Source: JAFGRU01 sp963665915 (lineage in GTDB: Bacteria; Desulfobacterota; Desulfuromonadia; Desulfuromonadales; JAAYDE01). From it: a DNA stretch of 64,000 nt. This document shows positions 1-9,797 of the stretch, piece after piece (position 1 is the stretch's first letter; each line of letters begins with the position of its first letter). A model generated the notes under the pieces. That model ran no database searches, was not told the origin of the DNA, and saw only the letters and a list, made by a program, of their open reading frames with translations. The position numbers were made by a program, and so were the translations under genes. The stretch covers positions 310,001 through 374,000 of the forward strand of contig CAXXSG010000013.1 in assembly GCA_963665915.2 (NCBI GenBank), read 5' to 3'.

Positions 1-147
1 TTCAATGCTCGCTATCTTCTCGATATTTTAAATTCTCAGGAGAGTGAAAAAATCCGTTTCCAGATGAAGGACAATCTTTCTCCGGGGCTTATAACTCCTT
101 TTGAGGATCAGAACTGCCTGGCTGTGGTTATGCCGATGAGGCTGTAG
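1..147 (+). CDS. dnaN: DNA polymerase III beta sliding clamp, C-terminal end (partial)
   Basis: The frame opened by base 1 gives 48 residues and a TAG stop. It begins FNARYLLDIL and ends MPMRL, which are typical of the last domain of the beta clamp, the ring that tethers DNA polymerase III to DNA. The gene is cut by the left edge. recF follows after 38 bp and gyrB after that, the common dnaA-dnaN-recF-gyrB order near a replication origin, so dnaA is expected to the left (inference). Confidence 0.93.
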   Translation, partial: FNARYLLDILNSQESEKIRFQMKDNLSPGLITPFEDQNCLAVVMPMRL

Positions 148-185
148 ACAGGTTCAGATATTTCAAAACGAAGGCGCTCTGTTAC

Positions 186-1289
186 ATGCACCTCCAAAAG
201 CTCTTTTTTCGTAACTTTCGTAATTTTGAGAAGGTTGAGCTTCAGATGGAAAAAGGCTTCCATCTGTTTTGGGGAGATAACGCACAGGGGAAAACCAATT
301 TCATAGAAGCCGTGTTTGTCCTTGCCAATCTGAAAAGTTTCCGGAATTCAAAAAATGCAGACCTGATCCAATGGGGGAAGAAATCCTGCCGCATAAGCGG
401 AGAAATACTGTTTCAGTCATCCATTAAAAAGGTGGAGCTGGAGGTAGGTAAAAAAGGTAAATCGGTACGGGTAAACAGCAAACCGGTCAAATCCGGACGG
501 GATTATTTCGGTTCATTTAAAACCGTTCTTTTTTCTCCGGAAGAGTTGAACCTTGTCAAAGGGGGTCCGGCGGGTCGGCGGGCTCTTCTGGATAGGGCTG
601 TGTTTCTGGCGGACCCTGATTATCTCGATTGCGTAAAAAAATATGAAAATTTTCTTAAAAATCGAAATCAGCTTTTGAAGGAAAGACGTGATCGGGTCGA
701 GTTGGAGGTGTGGACTGAAGGCTTTTTGAAGGCTGGTGTTTCCCTCAGAAAGAATAGAATTGCTTATCTCCGGGAGTTTGTCCCACAGCTTAAAAGAAAT
801 TATGAGGAGATTACCGGGGGTCGGGAAAAAATTGATGTTGTCTATCCAGGGTCCAAAGAGAGTGAGGACGAACTGGAAATAAATTTCCGGAAGGATTTGA
901 TAAAAACCCGGGAAAGGGAAGATCGCTTCGGTTACACCCTGGCGGGGCCGCATTGGGATGACCCGGTTTTTCTACTCAATGATCGTCCTTTGCGGGATTT
1001 TGGTTCCCAGGGCCAGAAACGTTCTTTTCTAATGGCTTTCAAGATCACTCAGATTCTGGATATTGAAGCCAAAATCGGCAAAATGCCGGTACTGCTCCTG
1101 GATGATATGGCGAGTGAACTTGATTTTCTTCGCCAGATGAATTTTTTCCGTTTTTTATCCGCCCGCGAGGGACAGGTTTTTATTACGACCACGGATAAAC
1201 AACAACTTTCAAGGTGTGGGGTTACTCCAGTACGTTCCTATCAGGTTTCCGGAGGAACATTGGAAGAGGAGAAATGCGAGAGGTTATGA
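186..1289 (+). CDS. recF: DNA replication and repair protein RecF
   Basis: RecF is an SMC-like ABC ATPase that works with RecO and RecR to load RecA at single-strand gaps and stalled forks. The 367-residue product is normal for the family. A Walker A motif (GDNAQGKT) lies at about residues 30-37. An ABC signature region (FGSQGQKRS) lies near residue 270 and a Walker B/D-loop (LLLDDMASELD) near 300. The ATG at 186 sits 38 bp after dnaN. The TGA at 1287-1289 is only 4 nt before the gyrB ATG, so the two are probably translationally coupled. Confidence 0.95.
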   Translation: MHLQKLFFRNFRNFEKVELQMEKGFHLFWGDNAQGKTNFIEAVFVLANLKSFRNSKNADLIQWGKKSCRISGEILFQSSIKKVELEVGKKGKSVRVNSKPVKSGRDYFGSFKTVLFSPEELNLVKGGPAGRRALLDRAVFLADPDYLDCVKKYENFLKNRNQLLKERRDRVELEVWTEGFLKAGVSLRKNRIAYLREFVPQLKRNYEEITGGREKIDVVYPGSKESEDELEINFRKDLIKTREREDRFGYTLAGPHWDDPVFLLNDRPLRDFGSQGQKRSFLMAFKITQILDIEAKIGKMPVLLLDDMASELDFLRQMNFFRFLSAREGQVFITTTDKQQLSRCGVTPVRSYQVSGGTLEEEKCERL

Positions 1290-1293
1290 CTTC

Positions 1294-3688
1294 ATGACAA
1301 AAGAACCGGTTGTTGAAAAAAACTATGGTGCTGAAAGCATCAAAGTGCTTGAAGGACTTGCTGCTGTTAGGAAGCGCCCGGCCATGTATATCGGTTCCAC
1401 GGGAACTCCCGGATTGCATCACCTGGTATACGAACTGGTTGACAACTCCATTGACGAGGCTCTGGCCGGTCACTGCAACAAGGTTTTGGTAACCATTCAT
1501 TTTGATGGATCGGTCACGGTAGAGGATAATGGTCGTGGCATCCCGGTGGAAATGCATGTCACCCAGAAAAAATCGGCTGCTGAAGTTGTTATGACGGTAC
1601 TGCACGCCGGGGGGAAGTTCGACAGCGACAGCTACAAGGTTTCCGGTGGTCTGCACGGGGTTGGCGTTTCCGTGGTCAATGCTTTGGCTGAACACCTGGA
1701 TCTTGAGATTCGCCGAGGAAAACGTGTCTACCGGCAAAGCTATGAAAGAGGAGTCCCCCTTTCCCCGATCCGGGAAGAAGGGGAAACTCGAAAGACGGGA
1801 ACCAAGATTACCTTCTGGCCGGATCGGGAAATTTTTGAAACCACCGATTTTTCCTTTGAAACCCTGGCTCAACGCCTGCGCGAACTGGCATTTCTCAATG
1901 CCGGCGTGGCTATAAATATAACTGATGAACGGACGGAAAAGAGTCACGACTTCCACTATGAAGGGGGGATTTCCTCTTTTGTGGAATATCTCAACCGGGC
2001 CAAAACCCCCCTTCACCCCAAGCCTATCTTTTTTCAGGGGATTCGAGACGGCGTTGATATAGAGGTCGCCATTCAATACAACGATGGCTACGACGAAAAG
2101 ATTTTCTCTTTTGCCAATAACATCAATACCCAGGAGGGTGGTACCCATCTAGTCGGCTTCAAGGCAGGTCTCACACGAACCATGAACACCTATGCGAGCG
2201 CTAACAACCTTCTGAAAAATATCAAGACAAGCGTCTCCGGGGATGACCTGCGTGAGGGAATTGCGGCAGTGATTTCCGTCAAAGTTTCGGAGCCCCAGTT
2301 CGAGGGGCAGACCAAATCTAAGTTGGGTAATTCGGAAATTAAAGGCTATGTCGAAACCATGGTCAATGACAAACTGGCCAGTTTTCTCGAAGAGAATCCC
2401 CCAGTTGCCAGAAAGATCCTGGAAAAGGGGATTGAAGCGGCGCGCGCCCGGGAAGCGGCGCGCAAGGCAAGGGACCTGACGCGGCGCAAGGGGGCGCTCG
2501 AAGGCCTTTCGTTGCCGGGTAAACTGGCCGACTGCCAGGAAAAGGATCCCAGTCTTTGCGAAATTTATATTGTCGAGGGCGACAGCGCCGGTGGGGAGTG
2601 CCAAACAGGGTCGGGACCGGCGTTTTCAGGCAATTCTCCCGCTTAAAGGGAAGATTTTGAATGTGGAAAAGGCCCGTTTTGACAAAATGCTGACCTCCAA
2701 TGAGATTCGCACCCTGATTACCGCCATGGGGACCGGCATAGGCAAGGACGAGTTCGATCTCAGTAAACTCAGATACCACCGCATCATTATCATGACCGAT
2801 GCCGACGTGGACGGTTCCCATATCCGCACCCTTCTCCTGACGTTCTTTTTCCGGCAGATGCCGGAGTTGATTGAAAGAGGACATCTGTATATTGCCCAAC
2901 CGCCTCTGTTCAAAGCCAAGAAGGGGAAAAGAGAAATTTATCTGAAAGATGAAGATAACCTTCTCGACTATCTTCTTGATGAGGGGGTGGATGGACTCAC
3001 CGTGCAAATGGAGAAAAGTGGCAAAATCCTGCGCGGAAAACAGATCATTCCGGGACTGCGGAACATCATCGAATATAATCGTCAGTTTGAAAAGCTGGTG
3101 CGTAAAGGGGTTCCTTCACAGATCCTCACTATTTTTGTCGAGAACCACATCCAGAACGGTTTTTCCGACCTCCTCGACTTGAGCCCTCTGGCGGAGGAGC
3201 TTAAAAAAGCGGCACCTAAGGCTGAATTTAAGGTGCTTTTCGACCCTCCGCGGATCAATTTCCAGCTTGGGAATATTCGTGCCCGTATCGATCAGAAGGT
3301 TCTCGATCTTCTTTCCTCCCATGAATACCGGCTTCTGCTCCAGGCTTTCCGCGCTATTGAGGATGTCTGCCTGGATGAAAAAGCTTTTCTCTCTTCCGAG
3401 GGGAAAGAAGAGGGCGAGGTGGAAACCCGGCAGGATTATTTCGATTTTTTCCTGAAACGTGCCAAAAAAGGGCAATATATCCAGAGATATAAAGGGTTGG
3501 GTGAGATGAATCCCGATCAGTTATACGAAACCACCATGGATCCCGAAAAGCGGGTCCTTCTCCAGGTTGAGCTTGAGGATGTGGTAGAAGCAGATAAAAT
3601 TTTTACCGTTCTAATGGGGGATCAGGTGGAACCGCGTCGGGAGTTTATCGAGAACAACGCCCTCAACGTTTCTAACCTCGACATTTAA
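1294..3688 (+). CDS. gyrB: DNA gyrase subunit B, interrupted by a 1-nt frameshift
   Basis: GyrB is the ATPase and TOPRIM subunit of gyrase. The N-terminal GHKL ATPase is clear (E47 and N51 in YELVDNS, then EDNGRGIP), and the TOPRIM domain has EGDSAGG and DADVDGSH. The first frame runs from ATG 1294 and leaves the family sequence right after EGDSAGG. The family sequence resumes as SAKQGRDRRFQ in the next frame. Removing one G from the GGGG run at 2593-2596 restores one 797-residue protein, the usual length. GyrB is essential, so a base-calling error is more likely than a real break. The start was chosen at MTKEPVVEK, 4 nt after recF. Confidence 0.93.
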
Positions 3689-3738
3689 ACCAAACAATGA
3701 AGGCTTTCGCAATTTTTCAACAACCAGTGAGGAAATAA

Positions 3739-6249
3739 ATGCTGACCCGGCAAAACAAAGTTAGTGTTAATATTGAAGACGAAATGCAGAAGTCCTATAT
3801 GGATTATGCCATGAGCGTCATTGTCGGGCGGGCTCTTCCAGACGTCCGGGATGGGCTCAAGCCTGTACATCGGCGGGTTCTCTTCGCCATGCACGAACTT
3901 AACAATGATTACAACAAACCTTATAAAAAATCGGCCCGTGTGGTCGGAGATGTTATCGGTAAATATCACCCCCATGGCGACTCCGCGGTATACGATGCGA
4001 TTGTCCGTTTGGCCCAGGATTTTTCCATGCGCTACCCTCTGGTCGACGGCCAGGGGAATTTTGGCTCGATAGACGGTGATTCGGCCGCAGCCATGCGTTA
4101 TACAGAAGTACGGATGGCGCGCCTTGCCCACGAGGTTCTGGCCGACCTGGAGAAAGAGACCGTTGATTTCGGGCCGAACTATGATGACTCTCTGGAAGAG
4201 CCGCTGGTCTTGCCCTGCAGGTATCCTAACCTTCTGGTCAACGGTTCCGAAGGGATCGCCGTCGGCATGACCACGAAAATCCCCCCGCACAACCTTGGCG
4301 AGGTGATTGACGGTTTGATTGCTATCATCAATAATCGCTCCCTGCATATCGACGAGCTGATGGCCATCATTCCCGGACCCGATTTTCCCACCAGCGGGAT
4401 CATTCTTGGCCGCGAAGGCATCAATCAGGCTTACCGGACCGGTCGGGGAATCATCCAGATGCGGGCCCGCGCTCTGGTCGAAAAAGACCGCCGCACGGGG
4501 CGGGAAAAAATCGTCGTCACCGAAATCCCCTATCAGGTCAACAAGGCCCGCCTCATCGAAAAAATAGCCGAACTGGTCAAGGACAAGAAAATCGAGGGGA
4601 TAAACGATCTTCGTGACGAGTCCGATCGCGATGGAATGCGCATTGTGGTCGATCTGAAAAAAGATGCTTATCCGGAAATCCTCCTCAATCAGCTCTTCAA
4701 AATGACGGCCATGCAGTCTTCCTACGGGATCATCCTGCTCGCAATTGTCAACGGTGAGCCCAGGACTCTGAATCTCCGTACCATTCTCGACCGTTTTCTG
4801 GAGCACCGCAAAGAGGTGGTCATTCGGCGCTGTATCTTCGAACTGAAAAAGGCCGAAGCCCGGGCTCATATTCTGGAAGGTCTTAAAATTGCTTTGGAAA
4901 ACCTGGAGGAAGTCATCCAGATTATCAAAACTTCCGAAAGCCCGGCCACGGCCAAGGCTGCCCTCATCGAACGGTTTTCTTTTACTGAGATTCAGGCCCA
5001 GGAAATTCTCAATATGAGACTGCAGCGCTTGACCGGCCTGGAGCGCGACAAGATCCTCAGCGAATATAAAGAGGTATTGGCTCTCATTGCCCGCCTGAAA
5101 GAGATTCTTGCCAGTGAAGTAGAGATCTTTAAAATTATTCGCAAAGAACTTCTTGAAATCAGAGAAAAGTTTGCCGATCCCCGGAAGACGGAAATCATCC
5201 AGCAGCAGGCCGACCTCTCTCTTGAGGACCTGATCGTTGAAGAGGATATGGTGGTGACGGTCACCCACTCGGGTTACATCAAGCGCAACGCTGTTTCTCT
5301 TTACCGCGCGCAGCGGCGAGGAGGTAAAGGCAAAACCGGGATGCGACCCAAAGAGGAGGATTTTGTCGAGCAGTTGTTTGTGGCCTCCACGCACTCCTAT
5401 GTTTTGATTTTCACGGATAAGGGGCGACTTCACTGGCTCAAGGTGCATGAGCTTCCGCAGGGAGGAAGAGCTACCCGGGGAAAGGCAATCGTCAACCTTC
5501 TCAATCTTGGTGCAGATGAAAACGTGGTGAATATTCTCCCGGTCAAAGAGTTCCGGGAAGGGCAGTATATCGTTACCGCTACCCGCCGTGGAACCGTTAA
5601 AAAAACGGAGCTCATGGCTTATTCCAACCCTCGTTCGGGAGGCATCATTGCTCTACACATCGACGAGGGAGACAGACTCGTCTCCACGCGCCTGACCGAC
5701 GGCACCTTCGATATTCTTCTCGCGAGGCGTAACGGGCACTCGATTCGTTTCTCCGAAGAGGATGTCCGTCCCATGGGGAGGACCGCCAGGGGAGTACGTG
5801 GCATAAAGCTGGACAAAGATGATGAAGTGATCGGTATGGAGACCGTATCCAGCACGACCTCGGCTTTTCTGGTTACGGTGACTGAAAACGGATTCGGAAA
5901 ACGGACAAAAATGGAGGAATACCGCTCGCAGAGCCGCGGAGGAAAGGGTGTGATCACCATAAAAACCTCTGAACGCAACGGCAAGGTCGTCGACATCAAA
6001 TTGATCAATGAGGACGAGGATCTGATGTTTATAACCGATAAGGGGAAAATTCTCCGCACCCGTGTCGGCGATCTCTCTATCATCGGGCGCAACACCCAGG
6101 GAGTCCGGCTTATGGAGCTGGACTCCGAGGAGAAAATTGTCGCTGTAGCTAAACTGGCTGAAAGCGATGATGAGGAGGAAGAGGAGAACGGCTCACTTCT
6201 GGACCTTCTGGAGGAAACCCCCCTTGATCCCGAAGAGAACCCTTCATAA
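3739..6249 (+). CDS. gyrA: DNA gyrase subunit A
   Basis: This is the DNA-cleaving and DNA-wrapping subunit of gyrase. The catalytic tyrosine is Y121 in MRYTEV. The quinolone-determining region reads HPHGDSAVYD, with Ser82 and Asp86 at the positions of E. coli Ser83 and Asp87, so it looks wild type. A GyrA box (QRRGGKG) opens the C-terminal beta-pinwheel domain near residue 525. The protein has 836 residues and ends in a very acidic tail (DDEEEEE). A GAGGAAA ribosome-binding site precedes ATG 3739. It follows gyrB by 50 bp, and its end overlaps the next gene. Confidence 0.96.
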   Translation: MLTRQNKVSVNIEDEMQKSYMDYAMSVIVGRALPDVRDGLKPVHRRVLFAMHELNNDYNKPYKKSARVVGDVIGKYHPHGDSAVYDAIVRLAQDFSMRYPLVDGQGNFGSIDGDSAAAMRYTEVRMARLAHEVLADLEKETVDFGPNYDDSLEEPLVLPCRYPNLLVNGSEGIAVGMTTKIPPHNLGEVIDGLIAIINNRSLHIDELMAIIPGPDFPTSGIILGREGINQAYRTGRGIIQMRARALVEKDRRTGREKIVVTEIPYQVNKARLIEKIAELVKDKKIEGINDLRDESDRDGMRIVVDLKKDAYPEILLNQLFKMTAMQSSYGIILLAIVNGEPRTLNLRTILDRFLEHRKEVVIRRCIFELKKAEARAHILEGLKIALENLEEVIQIIKTSESPATAKAALIERFSFTEIQAQEILNMRLQRLTGLERDKILSEYKEVLALIARLKEILASEVEIFKIIRKELLEIREKFADPRKTEIIQQQADLSLEDLIVEEDMVVTVTHSGYIKRNAVSLYRAQRRGGKGKTGMRPKEEDFVEQLFVASTHSYVLIFTDKGRLHWLKVHELPQGGRATRGKAIVNLLNLGADENVVNILPVKEFREGQYIVTATRRGTVKKTELMAYSNPRSGGIIALHIDEGDRLVSTRLTDGTFDILLARRNGHSIRFSEEDVRPMGRTARGVRGIKLDKDDEVIGMETVSSTTSAFLVTVTENGFGKRTKMEEYRSQSRGGKGVITIKTSERNGKVVDIKLINEDEDLMFITDKGKILRTRVGDLSIIGRNTQGVRLMELDSEEKIVAVAKLAESDDEEEEENGSLLDLLEETPLDPEENPS

Positions 6250-7063
6250 AATTCTTCTGATAGTGATTCCCTGCCTTATTATTGGTGTCGGAATTTTCTT
6301 TTCCGGGCAGATATCCCGGCAGGTAGCCCCGGCTCCTGAAGCGTTGCTGCTTTTGAATGAGGGGAAAATCCTGGCGGTCCAGGGAGATTATCGGAAAGCT
6401 GTGCGGATTTTTCAGACGCTTTCACAGCAGTATCCCGATTCCAAAGAAGCGCCCGAGTCCCTAATGGAGGCTGCTGGAATTTTAAATCTTTACCTGGAGC
6501 GTCCCTACGAGTCGCTGCATGCCTACCTTCTGGTTATTCGCGACTTCCCTTTGACTTCCACAGCCTCCCACGCCAGGAAAAAAATAGCTGATATTTACAA
6601 GAACAAACTGAGGGATTACGAGCAGGCCTCGGTCTATTATCAGAGGGTCCTGGAGGGGGATTATTTCAGGAAGGATCTAATTCAGTATGAGCTTGCGGAT
6701 TGTTATTTCCGTTTGAGCAATTTCGAACAGAGTCGTATTGAGCTGGAGACTTTTCTGTTAAAATATCCGGAAAGCCCTCTGGTCGCTGAGGCCAGATATC
6801 GGATTGCGTTTGCTTTCGCGCTGGAAGACAATTTTTCCCGGGCTGAAAAGCTTTTTCAGGCCATGGTTAGAGATTTTCCGGAAAATCCTCTCTCGATTGA
6901 GGCTCGCTTCGAACTTGGCTCGTTGTTGGCGCGGCAGGAAAAACTGAAAAAAGCGCTCGAGATTTTTCGCGGTCTGCAGGGGGAATATCCCCGTGCAGAG
7001 GTTTTAAAACAAAAAATTGAACGGATTGAAACGAGGATCCGGAAAAAAAAGAAAGCCACCTGA
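6224..7063 (+). CDS. Membrane-anchored tetratricopeptide-repeat protein
   Basis: An uncleaved signal or membrane anchor (about residues 8-25, ILLIVIPCLIIGVGIFF) is followed by TPR-type helical repeats over the rest of about 279 residues, including the recurring YP-D-S pattern between repeats. Proteins of this build usually act as periplasmic assembly or scaffold factors; no specific role can be read here. I chose TTG 6224 because GGAGGAAA lies about 6 nt upstream; an in-frame ATG at 6167, deeper in gyrA, is the alternative. The overlap with gyrA and the 4-nt gap to gpsA suggest a single transcript. Confidence 0.75.
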   Translation: MIPKRTLHKILLIVIPCLIIGVGIFFSGQISRQVAPAPEALLLLNEGKILAVQGDYRKAVRIFQTLSQQYPDSKEAPESLMEAAGILNLYLERPYESLHAYLLVIRDFPLTSTASHARKKIADIYKNKLRDYEQASVYYQRVLEGDYFRKDLIQYELADCYFRLSNFEQSRIELETFLLKYPESPLVAEARYRIAFAFALEDNFSRAEKLFQAMVRDFPENPLSIEARFELGSLLARQEKLKKALEIFRGLQGEYPRAEVLKQKIERIETRIRKKKKAT

Positions 7064-7067
7064 AGCC

Positions 7068-8069
7068 ATGGCCATGAAAATGGGCGTCATTGGAGCGGGA
7101 AGCTGGGGAACGGCTCTGGCCGATCTTCTAGCCCGCAAAGGTTATTCCGTAACACTCTGGGCTTATGAAAAAGAACTGGCGGCCGCCATGGAGTCCGAGC
7201 GGGAAAACGTCATGTACCTTAAAGGCTTATCCCTGGCGGATAATCTTCACTTTACCGACGACCTGGAAAGGGCCGCGGGCGCTAAGGACCTTGTCCTTAT
7301 GGTTCCCCCTTCCCAGGTTTTGCGGGGCCTGCTGGTCGAGGCCCGCCCCTATATAAAGCCTGGGACGCTTCTGGTTTCCGCTTCCAAGGGGATTGAAAAC
7401 GACTCCCTCCTCACCATGGCCGAGGTGATTCGGGAGGTCATGCCGGCAGATATCGCTGAAAAAGCCTCCTATGTCTCCGGGCCGACTTTTGCCCGGGAGG
7501 TCGCTCAACAGCTTCCTGCAGCAGCGGTTGCGGCCTGCCGACAGGAGGATATCGCCCGCCATATTCAGGAGGTTTTCAGTACCGATTACTTTCGCTTTTA
7601 TACCAATACCGACGTCGTGGGTGTTGAGCTCGGCGGCGCTTTGAAAAATGTCATGGCGCTGGGCTGCGGCGTTTCCGACGGTCTCGGCTTCGGTAATAAT
7701 GCCCGGGCGGCCCTGATTACCCGCGGGTTGGCGGAAATTACCCGCATCGCTGTTTCTAGGGGGGCTGAAAAGGCTACTCTCGCCGGTCTGGCCGGAATGG
7801 GCGACTTGGTTCTGACCTGTACGGGGAGCTTGTCTCGCAACCGCCAGGTCGGACTCGACCTCGGTCGGGGCAAATCCTTGACAGAAATACTTGCAGGGAT
7901 GAAAATGGTTGCAGAAGGGGTCAAAACCACCCTTTCTGCTTTTCAGCTTTCCCACAAAGTTGGCGTGGAGGCCCCTGTTACCGAACAGATGTACGAAATT
8001 TTGTATAGGGATAAAGATCCTCAAACAGCTTTCAGCGATCTCATGCTGCGGAACTTGAAGTCGGAATAA
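7068..8069 (+). CDS. gpsA: Glycerol-3-phosphate dehydrogenase [NAD(P)+]
   Basis: GpsA reduces dihydroxyacetone phosphate to sn-glycerol 3-phosphate, the backbone precursor for phospholipids, in the cytoplasm. The 333-residue product starts with a Rossmann dinucleotide motif (GAGSWGTA) and carries the family's substrate-binding block with the catalytic lysine (GGALKNVMALGCG). The start was set at ATG 7068 because the fold begins within five residues of it and because it lies 4 nt after the TPR gene stop. Further upstream starts would add an unrelated tail. Confidence 0.94.
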   Translation: MAMKMGVIGAGSWGTALADLLARKGYSVTLWAYEKELAAAMESERENVMYLKGLSLADNLHFTDDLERAAGAKDLVLMVPPSQVLRGLLVEARPYIKPGTLLVSASKGIENDSLLTMAEVIREVMPADIAEKASYVSGPTFAREVAQQLPAAAVAACRQEDIARHIQEVFSTDYFRFYTNTDVVGVELGGALKNVMALGCGVSDGLGFGNNARAALITRGLAEITRIAVSRGAEKATLAGLAGMGDLVLTCTGSLSRNRQVGLDLGRGKSLTEILAGMKMVAEGVKTTLSAFQLSHKVGVEAPVTEQMYEILYRDKDPQTAFSDLMLRNLKSE

Positions 8070-8131
8070 TCTGTGTTTTTAATTGCTTCCAAATCCGGGC
8101 AATCTGGCAATCAGCCGTGGAGGAAAAGCGG

Positions 8132-8890
8132 GTGAACACCATTCGTGTCATGACTTTCAACATCCGGGGATGCCGGGGCGTTGATGGTAAGGTTGATCCT
8201 GACCGAATCGTGGCGGCCATTAAAAAGGGACAGCCGGATATTGTCGCTCTGCAGGAAGTGAAGGTAAATTCTTCCCCTGACCACTTGACCTATCTGGGCG
8301 AAAGCCTGGGCATGGAGATTTTTGGGGCTGGTTGGCAAGGAGGCAATGCCTTTCTTTCCCGCTTTCCCCTTCGCGGGCTCCAGGAGTACGACCTCGGATG
8401 CGGGGGCGTCTGTCTGCGGGCTGACGCCGATATTCACGGCAAAAGGCTACATCTTTTCAACATACGTCTCCAGGTTTTTCCATTTCCGCGACGCCGGCAG
8501 ATCGTCCGTCTCATGAGTGCCGAACTGCTTGGCAATTCCGACCTTGTCTGCCCCAAGCTGATTCTGGGGGATTTTGCCGATCCCTGGTTCGGTTTGGGTA
8601 CCATGGAACTCTTTCTGTCTCTTCGCACCCCGCTCCGGTCTTTCCTGCGCCCGACCTTCCCCTCTCGGTTTCCGGTTTTTCCCAGGGACCGGGCCTACTT
8701 CCAGGGGGATATTGCTGTTCTGAGCGACTCCGTTTTGAAAAATGCCGTGACCCGACGGGCATCCTCCCATCTTCCTTTGTTGCTGACTCTCAAAATGCAC
8801 GATACGCTGGAATATCTGAAGACAGAAAAAATTCGCAATAATCGGATGGAAACGGCTCCGGGTTGTTTCCGCAAGAGAACGGAAAGTTAA
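8132..8890 (+). CDS. Endonuclease/exonuclease/phosphatase (EEP) family protein
   Basis: The N-terminus has the EEP-fold signatures TFNIRG and DIVALQEVK, and the C-terminal part has DRAYFQGD and SSHLPLLLTL, matching the family's late Asp and SDH(S/L)P-type motifs. This superfamily hydrolyses phosphodiesters in DNA, inositol phosphates or lipids with a divalent metal; the substrate cannot be told here. Length is about 252 residues. GTG 8132 is preferred over GTG 8117 because GGAGGA lies 8 nt before it. The gene ends 16 bp before a triplet of DnaA-box-like sequences. Confidence 0.72.
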   Translation: MNTIRVMTFNIRGCRGVDGKVDPDRIVAAIKKGQPDIVALQEVKVNSSPDHLTYLGESLGMEIFGAGWQGGNAFLSRFPLRGLQEYDLGCGGVCLRADADIHGKRLHLFNIRLQVFPFPRRRQIVRLMSAELLGNSDLVCPKLILGDFADPWFGLGTMELFLSLRTPLRSFLRPTFPSRFPVFPRDRAYFQGDIAVLSDSVLKNAVTRRASSHLPLLLTLKMHDTLEYLKTEKIRNNRMETAPGCFRKRTES

Positions 8891-8906
8891 CTGAAAAAGT
8901 TGAAAT

Positions 8907-8936
8907 TGTGGATAAACCTGTGGAAATAGTTGATAA
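8907..8936. promoter_or_regulatory. Triplet of DnaA-box-like 9-mers upstream of nth
   Basis: Three similar 9-mers stand in the same direction: TGTGGATAA (8907-8915, the exact complement of the consensus DnaA box TTATCCACA), TGTGGAAAT (8919-8927) and AGTTGATAA (8928-8936). The offsets are 12 and 9 bp. The set lies between the EEP gene and nth, ending 20 bp before the nth start. A second triplet with the same offsets is at 15720-15749. Binding by DnaA is inferred from the match only. Confidence 0.5.
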
Positions 8937-8956
8937 CTTTTTGAAAAGGTAGATTT

Positions 8957-9667
8957 TTGAAAAAAGGGCAGGAAAATAAGCAATATTCGGACCATTTATC
9001 CCTTCCGGAAACAGCTCAAAAGGCTTTCGATGTTTCCGACCATATATCCAAGGTACTTCATGTCCTCGAAAAGACTTATCCGCAGGCCCACTGCGCTCTT
9101 TGTTTCGAGAACCCATACCAGCTTCTGGTGGCCACGATTCTGTCAGCCCAATGCACGGACATTCGCGTTAATCAGGTGACCAAGGGACTATTTTTGGCAT
9201 ATCCCGAGGCCAAATCTCTGGCTGATGCCGATCCTGCGACTCTGGAACAGCAGATTCGTTCCACGGGTTTTTTCCGCAACAAGGCGCGCAATCTTATTGG
9301 CTGCGCACAAATGATCTGCGACCGCTTTGATGGTTTGGTGCCCCGCAGCCTGGAGGAACTGATTAAACTTCCGGGGGTGGGACGAAAAACCGCCAATGTT
9401 GTTCTAGGTAATGTTTTTCAGGTTCCGGGGGTGGTCGTGGATACCCATGTGAAAAGGATATCTTTTCGACTCGGCTGGACAAAGAACACGGACCCCGACA
9501 AAATCGAAATGGATCTGGCCCGGATCTGGCCCCGGGACAAGTGGGTTCAGAACAGTCACATCTTGATTTTTCACGGCCGGCGAACCTGTAAGGCGCCAGT
9601 ACCAATCTGCAGCGAATGCGGGGTAAGAGGTTTCTGCCCTAAAAACGGGGTGAAAAAAAAACGCTGA
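8957..9667 (+). CDS. nth: Endonuclease III (DNA glycosylase/AP lyase)
   Basis: Nth removes oxidised pyrimidines from DNA and cleaves the abasic site. The helix-hairpin-helix is LPGVGRKTANVV with the catalytic lysine, the catalytic aspartate follows in VVDTHVKR, and the C-terminal 4Fe-4S loop has the family spacing C-x6-C-x2-C-x5-C. The protein has 236 residues, with an N-terminal extension of about 25 residues relative to E. coli Nth. The start is the TTG at 8957 with AAGGTAG just upstream; a somewhat later start is possible. Confidence 0.92.
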   Translation: MKKGQENKQYSDHLSLPETAQKAFDVSDHISKVLHVLEKTYPQAHCALCFENPYQLLVATILSAQCTDIRVNQVTKGLFLAYPEAKSLADADPATLEQQIRSTGFFRNKARNLIGCAQMICDRFDGLVPRSLEELIKLPGVGRKTANVVLGNVFQVPGVVVDTHVKRISFRLGWTKNTDPDKIEMDLARIWPRDKWVQNSHILIFHGRRTCKAPVPICSECGVRGFCPKNGVKKKR

Positions 9668-9797
9668 GGTCGCTGGCGTCAACCTTGTTGAAGAAAGGCG
9701 CCTTTTTTTTGGATCGCCAAGTTGGGCCGAGGAGGGCTTGACGGAGGTGATGTCGACTTCTCCCCCCTTTGGTCCTGAACGTGGCTTCAGGGCGATC

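Noticed and set aside
3685..5448. A 587-residue minus-strand open frame opposite gyrA
   Set aside because: It is the mirror of the strongly conserved gyrA sequence, lacks any recognisable domain and has no ribosome-binding site.
8907..8936. A chromosomal origin (oriC) at the DnaA-box triplet
   Set aside because: Only three boxes, no A/T-rich unwinding region, and dnaA is expected left of the window; a regulatory or titration site is the safer reading.
9694..9705. AAAGGCGCCTTT followed by T run after nth as a terminator
   Set aside because: The palindrome leaves no room for a loop; a longer hairpin (TCAAC-CTT-GTTGA) is only loosely connected to the T run.
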